64,000 nucleotides of DNA from Trichobilharzia regenti (lineage: Eukaryota > Platyhelminthes > Trematoda > Strigeidida > Schistosomatidae). The stretch lies in assembly GCA_944472135.2 (NCBI GenBank), contig OX235265.1:39281459-39345458 (forward strand), given 5' to 3'. Under the pieces are notes generated by a model. That model was not told the origin of the DNA. It did no database searches and saw only the letters and a program-made list of their open reading frames with translations. Within the stretch, counting starts at the first letter, position 1. Every line of letters starts with the position of its first letter. The translations under genes were made by a program, and so were the position numbers. Below are positions 43,446 to 54,400 of this stretch, in pieces.

Positions 43446-44279
43446 TCAAAAGTATAGTTTAAGTGTTGTTTGTTTTAGTTTTGATAAATTTTAAAACTAA
43501 TACGGTCTATTTACAAACATTTTCTGAAATTTTTTTAAAAATTTCAATTCTAGTTATTCTGTTCAAAGGAGATATCTTGAGAATTTAACATTGTGTTGAG
43601 CATTTTTGAAGCTTTTTAAAAAAATGCTTTTTATGCTTCCTGTGTCTTGACAGTGTTCATAGTGGTGGTGATCATATTTGAGAAGTATTTTCATTTCTCC
43701 AACATTGTCCCAACCCCCTCCCCACCCAAATACTGATTAAATTTACTAATATGACATGCATGCGGTAGACTGAAGCAACCTAAAGGTAAATTTAAGTGTT
43801 GTTATGCACTTAGACTGTGTATACGTCAATACATAGATAGGCTGGAATAGTAGAAGAATAGATGTTTCTTAAAAAAAAAATAAGAGGAAGACTGTATTTC
43901 TACGCTTTCTCTCACTTGGATGTTGTATAGCTGCGTATCAAACACTAAACTTTATGAATGGTGGATAGTTTAGAGTCACTGGAGTCACGAAAGATGTTTA
44001 TTAACATTTTTTTTTGCTCAAGAAATTTACTTCTAGAGGTTTTTCAAGTCACAATTGATTGTTGTTAAGATTGCATTGTATGCACACGAATCCATCGCAT
44101 TGTGCGATTATCAGGTAATTAGCGTCTATATACAGCATTAAAGCACTTTACATTTAGTAGAATGATGCGTAGCTGAGTTTTTCAGTAATCTGTTTTTCTG
44201 GTAGTCACTTTGTATTTGAATGCCTTACATTTGCATTGATAAATTAGGAAAATTAATGAGTTTGAATAAAGCAAGAATA
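43446..44279. other. intronic, unassigned AT-rich
   Basis: No feature recognised. Confidence 0.4.
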
Positions 44280-45240
44280 ACAGTTTCTACCATCATTTAT
44301 TTCGTTGGCTTCTCATCACCTGCTTACAGGCCAAAGTCATTATTACGAATATCTACAGAAACAATTTTAACATACTTGCACAGAGTTCATTTTTAAACAA
44401 AAATCAATCAATTAGTATATACATACAATGCCAATAATAGTAATAATCACTTTATCCCAAACAATAATAATCATACACAACGGAATCGTTTTGCATTACG
44501 TAATCAGATGAAAGACAGGATAAAAACATCCAGTTACCAGGGCAAGGAAAAACTGATAACCGCTTCTTTCTGAATGCATAAATCAGGTTTCAGGCGCTCG
44601 ATGGAGATTGCTTCGGCAAACTTAAGGAGAATTGAACTCTTCTGACTATTGATAATTTTGAACGACTTTTCAACGTTCACCTCATGGACTCGTGTCAAGC
44701 AGATGCCTGGAGATGGATGGCACTGTTTAAAGCATTTGTTCCCTTTAGACATAGGTTTTTTGATACACGTTCAGAAAATCGGAGGTATGTTTTTCTTTCT
44801 GTTCTTCCAATGTAACTGCTCCCGCAGATACACGTAAATTTGTATACACAGTTGGAGATAACATGGGAAGGATATCTGTCGACTTTTGACTGCACCAAAG
44901 AGCATGTTGTTCGATAGCTGTGAACCAGCTTAGCTGATGATTAGTGAGTGTATTCTTTGAATTCATGATTACCCTTTAAGAAAATTAGTCTGATTACAGT
45001 ATAACAATTCGAAGTCGACTCTTCCGATTTTCTAATTTCAAAAGAGATGAATTATCCACAGGAGATATTTTCAGAATACGAATCTGTAAATAGATGAGTT
45101 CATCTCCTTTAGCATAACTCGATGCACATCTCTCTCTTAATGATATTTCATTATGCGAGACTAAATGATATTTTTGTATATTATCATAGAACACAAAATT
45201 TTACGTTTCACTGGTAAAACTTATTCATACAACCGGCTCC
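44280..45240 (-). pseudogene. PLE GIY-YIG domain, C-terminus and 3' flank
   Basis: The minus strand encodes VISNCVYKFTCICGSSYIGR then TERKTYLRFSERV, a clear GIY-YIG core (CVYKFTC...SYIGRT), about 44850-44760, and after a frameshift EVNVEKSFKIINSQKSSILL, KFAEAISIERLKPDLCIQKE and AVISFSLPW, stop at 44534. Upstream 45194-44950 is a decayed linker. The 3' flank ends near 44280. Confidence 0.75.
44291..44321 (-). ncRNA. hammerhead-like motif in PLE 3' flank
   Basis: Minus strand GGTGATGAGAAGCCAACGAA then ATAAATG: GTGATGA (first base changed from C), 8 nt, GAAA. A CCTGTAAGCAGG hairpin precedes it. Same spacing as 31941-31970. Confidence 0.3.
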
Positions 45241-45479
45241 CTTTATTAGTTTGAACGAAGAAGGAACGAACATTTTTGCAGGATGATATTAGCTCGTTTT
45301 ATTTCGTGGATTTTTTTTTCCAGCTGCATACAACCTAAACAATATGGTTTTGCTTATAACCTAGCACCTTCATTCAAGGCTTTTAATGACCCCCGAATCA
45401 ATTTGCTTGTAAACATAGCAGGTGTACTTTAGATGCCAGTGTATCACTATATCATAATATTGTCTGTAGTTTAGATGGA
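45241..45479. other. intronic, partial similarity to the fold-back arm
   Basis: CCAGCTGCATACAACC and TTTTATTTCGTGG at 45295-45335 resemble the arm of the 30.9-32.0 kb fold-back around its hammerhead-like core, suggesting that arm is of PLE flank origin. Otherwise unassigned. Confidence 0.35.
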
Positions 45480-46660
45480 GGTGTCCGATATATATTCAGT
45501 GTACCTTCCTAGATTACACACCTACCTTCGACTCTGTATCTAGGCTTTTTCTGTTAAATAAGCTTCCTGCATCACAAGCACAGTACTGGCTTACCAAGTG
45601 GTTGCATTCTTATTTTTGTTTTTCTGATAGGAGACAATACACTGTTTATAATAAAAAGTCGTCCACTACCTGACTTATTCCAGCTAGTGTTTCTCAAGGA
45701 GCTGTTCTAAAATGAATAACTTTATCAGAAATTAGTCAGTGGTCCTCGTCAAATGGTATTAAGCCTAATTCACTGCAAATGTCAAGTGGTTAACTCCACT
45801 CTCAGACACACAAGTGCGACGTGCAGGAACTGGTTAGTTCGCAATGTTCCACCAGCATAGACAGCATTGAAGTTGAAACTAAATTGAATGTTAAATACCC
45901 TGCTTAGACTGTGTTTTTTCTCTAATCACCTTTCCTGGTCTTCACACATCATGTTAGTTTCCAGAAATATATTTCGTTCATACAAAGAAGTCAAGATGAT
46001 CTGGTATCATTCCGTCTCTACGGTTGCCATTTTTTTTAAATTCTTTTATTCTTCTTATACTTCTGTACTATCTCCCTACAACCTAATCTTTCCTCGGCTG
46101 TTCAAGAAAGACGTTGTCATACTGCATAGGGCGCTAAAAGCCGTTAGTAAGACGAGTGGGGTGTTGCTAAACCAACTCACTAATACTGATGTAGATAGAC
46201 ACTTGAATTCCTGCAGGAAATCAGCAAATATTATCCTGTCAGACTGTTAACATCCTCTCGATACATACAACTCTCTCCTTGCTACATCTCATCGGGTAGA
46301 AGCAGAAGCAACTATACACGACTGTATGCTCAGAGAACTAAGTACAAAAATTCTATGATACCTGATTTAGGACACATTTTATGTGATTCGAAAAGTGTAA
46401 GACAGGAAATAACTGACTTGCTGAGGAACTCTAGGCAAACAGCATTGTTTTTGTTCTCATTATTACAATGTCGCTAGTATTTTCACTTCATTTAATTTAA
46501 TATTCATTACTTATTGAATAATATTATTAATGTAAATGCCCTGTTGTAATTATTACCCATGTAATGAGAAAATTAGATGCAGCATTGTATTACATGCTGA
46601 AAATTCTATATTTGTACCAAAAGTACTGTTTGGAATAAAGTTATTATTACTACTAATTAT
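45480..46660 (+). pseudogene. CR1-like LINE, RT to 3' end
   Basis: Plus strand: DYTPTFDSVSRLFLLNKLPA (from the RT (Y)xKAFDSV motif), FSDRRQYTV, VSQGAVL, then across frameshifts FPRLFKKDVVILHRALKAVS, KTSGVLLNQLTNTDVDRHLN and SANIILSDC (46080-46250). A 3' UTR follows, ending ATGCTGAAAATTCTATATTT then TTTGGAATAAAGTTATT. It faces a second copy tail-to-tail at about 46660. Confidence 0.75.
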
Positions 46661-47600
46661 AATAATAATAATTTACTTTATTCCAAAATCAGTACTTATA
46701 ATACAGAATAGAATTCTCAGCATTTGTCACAATATCTTGCATCTGATTTACTTAAAATATAAATAAAATTAAAAATTAAAACAAAATTAACCAAAGGAAT
46801 TTGTTCACTTTCACGATATAAAGTCAAAAGTATTCAAAGCACGAATTGGGAATATTAAATATAATAATAATAATAATAATAACAGTGAGTTTGTTTCAAA
46901 CAGTATTGTCGATTCAGTTTGGAAACTTTAGCATGTTATAGATTATTGGATCTAATGTTCTGTTGATATAGCAGCATGGTGAGGGGAAATACAAAATTAA
47001 CAGTTATTCACACAGCTTAAATTATGTTCACACTTATGAAAAAATAAACAAATAAAAAGAAGATTGAGAGGATTATGAATATAAGAAATACAATAACAAT
47101 AAAGTTTGGTACTGTAAGGGTGGAAGAAATGGTTTATTTAGTAGTGCAAAGAAGGTTAGTTAGTTCATGCCTGACACTATTTTCACCACATAAAGTACGT
47201 GCCGCCAAATATGGTATAGTTGAATTTTTATACTCAGACGTAGGTGCATAAATTCTTCTGAAAAGACTTCTGGTGTTACCTGAGGAGACACAAGGTTGGA
47301 GCTGCGGGTGCTGTGGTGGATCCTAACAGTCTGACGAAATTCCATTAGCAAATTAGTTGCATGACATCAAGTGCCTATCATTGACAAAGTCAACGATATG
47401 GCCCAATGGGATACCACTGGCCACACTGACTGACAGTCTTCAAAGTTCTACGAAATATGACATAGTGTTTTTTAAGCAATCAAGGAAAGAATAAGGGTGA
47501 ACAGTAAAGAAGAATAGATAAACTGTAAGATGAGTGGTTGGGTTATGCCTGAGTGCCTTAACTTCCTAATGTAAAAAGTCAGATGGTATATTATCATCAC
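46660..47600 (-). pseudogene. CR1-like LINE 3' part, near-copy of 16361-17290
   Basis: Minus-strand C-terminal coding and 3' UTR, colinear with 16361-17290 and differing by scattered substitutions and short deletions (e.g. CATAGTGTTTTTTAAGCAAT, GGTTTATTTAGTAGTGCAAA in both). It starts at its 3' end, directly against the plus-strand CR1-like 3' end. Confidence 0.8.
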
Positions 47601-47814
47601 TGTTATTATTACCATTATCATTATTAAATAATTTAAGAACTAGAATTCGATTCTAAGATGGGGTAATGAAAAGTAAATATTGAGAAATTATTTTTCAGAG
47701 TAGAACTTTCAAAATACTTTAAAATCTATACGAGACATCCAAACACTCTCGCCTACCTAAAATTTGGCATCAAAATTTTAAAACACGAATTCACAGCAGC
47801 ATGAATGTGATTTT

Positions 47815-48205
47815 ATACTGACAGACTGACTAACGGACTGGTATCAACATAGAACTTTGCACCGATGTGCAGCAGTTCGAGTCGCCACACTCCATGTACC
47901 ACACAAAGCAAGAGAATAAAATGAAAAGAAATGCAAAATAGAGACAGTAAACTGAGATATGAGGCAAGAAGAATAGTAGCATTGAAGAACCACATAGTTT
48001 TATTATGTTTTATAAGTCACAAGGAGTGGCTGCATGTGCTCCATTGATAACAAGGATTTTGAGCCATATCACCAATTGTCTCCATTGCCATCAGTTTTTA
48101 CCGTCTCGAGAACCCCAACCAGGAAATCTATACTTAAACTAACTGTTGTAGATTTCATTGACTGATGAAGCCATGGCTTGGTTTGACCACCAAACACAGT
48201 TTTGT
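47815..48205 (-). mobile_element. RTE-A LINE 3' end fragment
   Basis: The reverse complement reads AACCAAGCCATGGCTTCATC, GTCAATGAAATCTACAACAG, GTTGGGGTTCTCGAGACGG, then 3' UTR GCTTTGTGTGGTACATGGAG and CAGACTGAC-type tail. 5'-truncated in the C-terminal coding region. Confidence 0.75.
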
Positions 48206-48466
48206 GTGAGGTCAAACTTGTAATGTTCGAGTGTCAGTCAAGTTGAAGGCTAAGTTTGACGACTGAATGATAGAATCTTTTTTGAAGCTTGATGGTCTTG
48301 CACTTCTTAATTATGCTGTAAATATGCTCATTTAAGAAGTTCTGAAAGCTGCTATAGACTGTTGTATAATTTCTTCTGGATTTCAGAATTTCACTGGTCA
48401 GTTTCAACATGAATTGTAAAAGCTGCTTTAAAATCGATTAACTGTTCTCAGTATACACTCAATATT

Positions 48467-48506
<40 letters not shown>

Positions 48507-48509
48507 TTC
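48206..48509. other. intronic, unassigned with (AT)n
   Basis: (AT)n at about 48472-48500. Nothing else. Confidence 0.4.
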
Positions 48510-48740
48510 TGTTTTATTCCTCTATTTTGCGAGTGGAACATACAGCTAGCGCTTTGAAGTTTAGCTAGCGATGGCTTTATTTTTAAGGAGTGCGGTTCCT
48601 AGCCTCACGTCCAACCTCCTGTCTTTACGGGATTTACTACCGGTCTAGCGAGGTTTAAGAGTGCATCGGACGGGTCTTGAACACCAGACCACATCCGTGG
48701 TTGGCGAGCGTTCTACGGCTAAACCACTGGCGCATATATA
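48510..48740 (-). repeat. SINE-a, diverged
   Basis: On the minus strand: head TAGCCGTAGAACGCTCGCC, GGTGTTCAAGACCCG (decayed B box), body AGGTTGGACGTGAGGCTAGG, tail GTATGTTCCACTCGC. All modules in SINE-a order. Confidence 0.65.
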
Positions 48741-48912
48741 CATAACACAATAAAAATCTAGATGAAGTTTTATTTTTGTTAATTTATGCACGAACTAGTA
48801 ATCAGTTTCATTGAAATAAATATAACATTTGGTTAATAGAATTCATAAGTCGATGTTACGTTTCATGTTATTTTTATCCCAAACATTTCTGCGGGTTAGC
48901 TTTTCCTGCTTC

Positions 48913-49105
48913 GGTGCGTCGGTGGTACAGTGGTTAGGACTCTCGCCGACCATGCACATGGTCCGGGGTTCGACCCCACACCGACGCACACCTGATATCT
49001 ATGGTCGGCCTGCGAAATTTCGGGCTACCGATATCCATGCTGAAAATTCCATACTTGTAACAAAAAATACGGTGTGGAATCAAGCTGTAATCAAAAATAT
49101 AAAAT
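48913..49105 (+). repeat. SINE-b
   Basis: A box TGGTACAGTGG, B box GGGTTCGACCCC, body GTCGGCCTGCGAAATTTCGG, tail ATGCTGAAAATTCCATACTT and GGTGTGGAATCAAGCTGTAA, then an A-rich end. Confidence 0.85.
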
Positions 49106-49184
49106 ATAAAAAAAAATATAAAAATAACGAAAATATCAGATAGTATTGAAGAAAATTCATTGTAAGTCTTGCATAAATATTCCT

Positions 49185-49445
49185 ACCGATAGCTGCTCCA
49201 TGATGTGGTAATCCGGCTTGCATATCGCAGTGACCCAACAATCCGCACTGGCTGGAATCAATGTCACTGTGGTCTTACGATGTCCGAAAGGTTGTTTGGT
49301 TATCAGTTAGACTAAAAGCAGTTTCCATCAGAGAGGGGTAGAGGAGGTCGACCCCGAAAATTGTATATCCCAACTTATTTTGCTCCGGTCTGTTGCCGCC
49401 GGTTAGATCGTTACATGGACACAACTCTGAAAACCACTTCAAACA
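49185..49445 (+). mobile_element. RTE-A-family 5' end relic
   Basis: TGTGGTAATCCGGCTTGCAT, ATCGCAGTGACCCAACAATC, CACTGGCTGGAATCAATGTC, GAAAGGTTGTTTGGTTATCA follow RTE-A 51518-51620. The variant leader GAGGTCGACCCCGAAAATTG also occurs at 24.76-24.78 kb on the minus strand. Ends about 220 bp before the convertase exon. Confidence 0.6.
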
Positions 49446-49645
49446 GGTCGTGTACGGTACGTCTTCACCAGACACTGAACACTGAAGCTATCGGTCTTTA
49501 CAACATGATCCTTAGTAGCTGCCTGAGATTTTTAGTGTATTTTAATTTCACTTTTGCAGTTAGTGTATCAAACCTAATTTATTAATTAATACTTACATAT
49601 TTCATGTATCTGCATGTACTAACATTTGAAACTTTTCACTTAAAA

Positions 49646-49664
49646 ACTCTCTCTCTCTCTCTAG
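49646..49664 (+). promoter_or_regulatory. splice acceptor with (CT)n polypyrimidine tract
   Basis: The polypyrimidine tract of this acceptor is a CT microsatellite running directly into TAG. Confidence 0.8.
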
Positions 49665-49747
49665 GATCCGTTTGCGTCGTATGATGTGAACAGTAATGAT
49701 GATAATCCAGAACCACGTTATCTAACAAGGGATAAAAGTAATACTAA
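49665..49747 (+). CDS. furin/kexin-type proprotein convertase, next exon
   Basis: An 83-bp exon, entered in phase 0, encodes DPFASYDVNSNDDNPEPRYL then TRDKSNT and two bases of the next codon. This continues LKDNY from the 27.2 kb exon and matches furin's DPGASFDVNDQDPDPxPRY stretch, part of the Ca2+-binding, acidic surface segment between catalytic Asp and His. The donor is GTAAGT at 49748. The expected next words (HGTRCAGE, with the catalytic His) are not found downstream in the window, so that exon is more than 14 kb away. Together the two exons give 72 codons of the peptidase domain. Confidence 0.92.
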
Positions 49748-49753
49748 GTAAGT

Positions 49754-50639
49754 TAACAGTGTTTATTTATTTTACGCGTTATCTATATCAAACGGGTTAC
49801 GTTTCATATTATGCGAAATTCAAATTGCGCAACTTAATTGCGTATAAATTTCATCTTCAATTGTGATTTCTCGATGCTTCAATTAGGTTTTTCGTTACTT
49901 TTCTTTCAATTAATTATAAGTTTTGGGTGAATTTCAAGTCTATTCGGTATGTGTCTTTTGAAGACATTCAATATTCAACATCTTCAAGACCTTCACTTTC
50001 ACTCTCTCCTATTTCACATTTTTTTATCATATGCATTCCGGGTAATGCGTAATAAAATCTACCCTTTTTAAGTATATAAAATAGATCAACCATGACATTA
50101 TTGACTTCATGTGTTAGTAGCCTTAAAACTGGTTCACTAATTGTCGATTGGTATTTAGCTATTAGCTGTAACCTTATTATGTAATGTGTCTATTTTAGAC
50201 GTAAATGATATTGGGTGAATGACAGTTAAACAGTGATTGATTAGCAATACTTGTCATAATTTATTGTGATTGATCTTAGATAATTTCTTGCATACCATGA
50301 TTTCATAAACATGAGGCTTTTTGTTTGCCTTACTCTGTAGGTGTGTGTGTGTATGTGTGTTAATAACCCTGTTCATAAGCCTTTTTATCATGTTTTGGGC
50401 TTCATTTTCCCTCTAAACAACACTGTCAGTTCTAAATTCACAGTGAACTTTGATTTTGGAATTTCACATAAATGAAATAGCTGTCTTTCTTGATGGTCGT
50501 AACAGTGATTGATTGTCTCCGAAGGTTCCTATGTACTGGTACTGTTTTTTCGTTGATCTGGCATCTGGGGTTTTGATATTGCGGTTTGTTTTGTATTAAT
50601 TAATATGTTCGATTACTGATGATTTGATTATATTCCTTT
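49754..50639. other. intronic, unassigned
   Basis: AT-rich with a (GT)n at about 50339-50361. No feature recognised. Confidence 0.4.
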
Positions 50640-50862
50640 GCGCTTCCAATGGAACATAGGACTCGGGCTTAAGCTTTGAAGTTCACGGAATAGCGTGTTT
50701 ATTTTTTACTAGGTGAGTTTGCTAGCCTCACTCCCACCCTACCCTCTTCATCTGGCTTATTGCTGGCTAGGACAGATTAATGAGAGTGTTTGTCGAGAAT
50801 CGAACCTCGGACCGCTTGAGTGGTTGGCGAGTATTGTACCAGTGAACCACCGACCCACAAAA
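50640..50862 (-). repeat. SINE-a, diverged
   Basis: On the minus strand: GTGGGTCGGTGGTTCACTGG (A box region), GAGGTTCGATTCTCG (B box), body GGGTAGGGTGGGAGTGAGGC, tail GAGTCCTATGTTCCATTGG. Confidence 0.75.
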
Positions 50863-51046
50863 TATTTGTTAGCACGTCTTCTAACTTCAGATTGATCTGG
50901 TTATCATAATCTTCCCATATTTTCAGTGTTTCCTCTGTTTAAGATTTCTACATTTTCTTAGTCGAATTGGTCTCCAAATGAAATGAAGGAGTAAATATCG
51001 TATCTTTTAGTTGTTTACTGGAGATGTGCTGTTGAAATCAGTATAA

Positions 51047-51494
51047 AATTTGGGCACTGTGGTAGAGTATAACTCCATTATAGATAAGATTTTATTTTGA
51101 TAGCTCACACAGTGTTGTTATACAGTAATATTAACTGATGCGACCACGTTTCGAGCACAAACTATTGCCACTCATAATCACATCAAGTCATACAACAATA
51201 ATATGAGTGTTACTGATCAATTAGATCAATCAGATGGGAAATAAGACGAGTGATTTTGTAGTCATAATAATAAGTAACTTGTTAGAATGTTGCGATGTAC
51301 GTGAATTGAATTGAAATAGAATTTTGAGATTATTTATTATCCTCTTCTGATTTGACTGACTGGTGGTAATAATATATTCCATATTTCTAGTATTTGGATG
51401 TTGTGTCGGGTGTAGATGCACTCGATGAACCAGGTGGGATTCAGTAATCTCTCTCTATCTCCACCTACATAGATTACTTTTTAGAATCTTAACC
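51047..51494 (-). pseudogene. PLE C-terminal/3' part, left half of a split copy
   Basis: Colinear with 5690-6155: ATAGATAAGATTTTATTTTG, GATGCGACCACGTTTCGAGC, GATCAATTAGATCAATCAGA. The minus strand encodes VHLHPTQHPN-type C-terminal residues. It ends at the target duplication AGAATCTTAACC (51483-51494); the other half is 55271-55590. Confidence 0.75.
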
Positions 51495-54400
51495 CGACCG
51501 AAAGCTGCTACCTTGACGTGGTGGTCGGGCTTGAACACCGCAATGACCTAATCAAGCTATACTGGCTGAGACTTATGTCTCTTGAGGTTCTACCATGCCA
51601 GGCAGGTTGTTTGGATAGCGGTTAAACAAAAAGCAGCTACCCAATCCAACATCATGTCCAATACAAAATTACAAAATTTCATGCCGGATCGGCCGTGGCC
51701 CGGATTAACAACGACCGCGCTTCCTGCTGCCGTGTCACAGGGCGGGAGTGATAAATCTGCTACTGAGGCACACAAAACAACGAAGAACGAACAAAAGCAG
51801 GCCGCGTGTGACCGGCCTCAAGCAGTTGTCCCCTGGGCTCTGCGGTCACGCAACCAACTTCCACGGTGTGGGCAGCCGGGAAGTAACAATCGCCCTCACA
51901 ATCCGAAATGCACACGAAACCTCTCTATTACTCACTCATCTTTGTCTTCATCTTCATCTCTATCATCTTGCCTTCCTTCCACTGATGCAACTCCTCGACT
52001 TGATAGCTCTCCACTTCCTCTCCACTCTGCGTCCACTAAAAACGATGGAAGCCAAAAAACCACCACCGACAGCCTCTTAAAGCCGCGCCACCAATTTCAT
52101 ATAGGAGCTCTTAATGTTAGGACACTTTGCCAAATAGGACAACAAGCATCACTAGCCAAGACCCTGGCATCACGAGCCATTGATGTATGCTGTGTTTCAG
52201 AAACACGCATACAAGACCCAAGTGTGGTTATTCACCTAACCCCACCTGGCCAACAGGTTGAATCTGCAAAATTCACCTTGAGGGTGTCAGGAGATGCCAC
52301 AGCTAGTTCACGAGGATTAGCTGGCGTAGGGATAGCTTTGAGTACTAGGGCAGAAAAGACATTGCTTGACTGGATCCCGGTAGATAGCCGAATGTGTGCT
52401 GTCCGCCTGAACGGATCAGTAAGAAGGAGGAAGGACTGCACTACTCGCCGATGCCTTTTCGTAATCTCCGCCTACGCCCCCACTGACTGCAGTTCAGATG
52501 AAACGAAGGATGAGTTCTACCAAAAGCTGTCTAGTTTGGTGAGAAAGGCTAAACGCTCAGACATAGTCGTTCTAGCTGGTGACTTTAACGCTCAAGTAGG
52601 GAAATTGTGTCAATCTGAGAAGGATGTCGGTGGCACCTATGGAGTTCCGTGCCAGCGAACCGACAACGGTGACCGTCTCCTACAGTTCTGCTCTGATAAT
52701 CATTTGTTTCTTGTAAGCACTAACTTCAAACACAAGGAGAGACACTGTTTGACTTGGAGACCCCCTTCATCAAACCAACGCTGGACACAAATAGACCACA
52801 TAGCAATAAGCTATCGTTGGCGTGGGTCGGTAGGAGATTGTCGCTCCTTCTGGAACACGTGCGTAGATACCGACCATGCACTGGTCCGCGCTCGGGTGTG
52901 CTTACGACTGAACGGACGTAGGAAACAGCTGGCGGTAAAACCATCACGTCCCCAGCTCGATCAGGAAACTAAATCCGTATTTCAGGAAGAACTAGCTAAA
53001 CACATATCTGTGTTCGACAGCTGTGCTCACCCTGAAGAAGCTTGGAAAAATATCCAGGCAGCCATAGATACAGCTGTAAAAGCTGTGAATAAGGTAAACC
53101 CAAAGGTGAGTAAAAACCACTGGATCTCCACCGCCTCATCCGAACTGATAGATGCTAGAAGACTTATTCCGGCGAGCTCCGAATTCAATGAGGAGCGAAA
53201 GCTGCACAAGAGGAAACTTACGAAAAGTCTCCGCAAGGACCGTGAACAGTGGTGGGCGACAAAAGCCAAAGAGATGGAGAAAGCTTTGAGGATAGGCAAC
53301 ACCAGGCAACTCTTTGGACTCATCAGGGAAACGGGTGGGAGAAGACAAATCATTAGTGAGACAATCTCGGAAAAAAATGGCACTATAATTAGCTCCCAGG
53401 ATAGACGACTGGATCGTTGGAAAGAGCATTATGAGGAGCAGTTTAATTTGCCCACAGCCACGCTCAACCTTCCGAGCATCCAACACCTCCCTGAATGGGA
53501 TATAGATACAGGTCCTCCGTCACTAACTGAGGTTACTAAAGCTGTCACCAATCTGAAACTAGGCAAAGCAGCGGGACCTGATGGAATGACGCCAGAGGTA
53601 TTTAAGTACGGTGGAGACAGCTTACTGTCCGGATTAACTGAGGTACTAGGCAGCGTCTGGGAATCAGAAGAAGTCCCATCGGGTTGGTGTAAGTCACTGA
53701 TTATCCCCATATACAAGAAGGGAGACAAGTCTTCCTGTGATAATCACAGAGGGATTAGCTTGACTAATATAGTATCTAAAGTCTTAGGCTCAATAATCAT
53801 GCGTAGACTGAGTGGTGCTCGGGAAGCACAAACACGAGAGAGCCAGGCAGGCTTTAGACCAGGAAGAGGGTGTATTGATCATATCTTCACCCTCCGACAG
53901 ATTCTAGAACATAGGCATTCCTACCGGCGTCCAACAGTCATTATATTTCTTGACCTAAAGGCAGCATTCGACTCTGTCGATCGGGAAGTTCTCTGGAGAT
54001 GCTTGGCTGTAAAGGGAATTCCAAGAAAATATATTGCACTGATTAAGGCACTCTACTCGTACTCATACAGCCAGGTGAGGGCTTACGGCGAGCTGTCATC
54101 TGAACTGATGACGACCAGTGGTGTCCGTCAAGGATGCCCATTATCTCCTTTTCTATTCAACTTCATCATAGATGTGTTAATGGACTTAACCCTAGGTGAC
54201 TTCAGCGATTCAGGGATTGACTTGCTACCTGGGAATAATCTCGTTGACTTGGAATATGCAGACGATATAGTCCTTCTAGGCGAAGACGCTGACAAAATGC
54301 AGAGTCTTCTAAACACCTTGAACAGCAATCTACGAATGTTTGGCATGCGATTCGCTCCCGCCAAATGCAAGATGATGTTACAGGACTGGACTACATCGAC

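Larger units (their letters stand above)
27358..49664 (+). other. 22.3 kb intron of the convertase gene
   Basis: Bounded by donor GTAAGT and acceptor (CT)nAG. It joins a codon for Tyr to a codon for Asp, giving the DNY-DPF junction that furins have without a gap, so no exon is missing between. Filled with PLE, CR1-like, RTE and SINE insertions on both strands. Confidence 0.85.
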
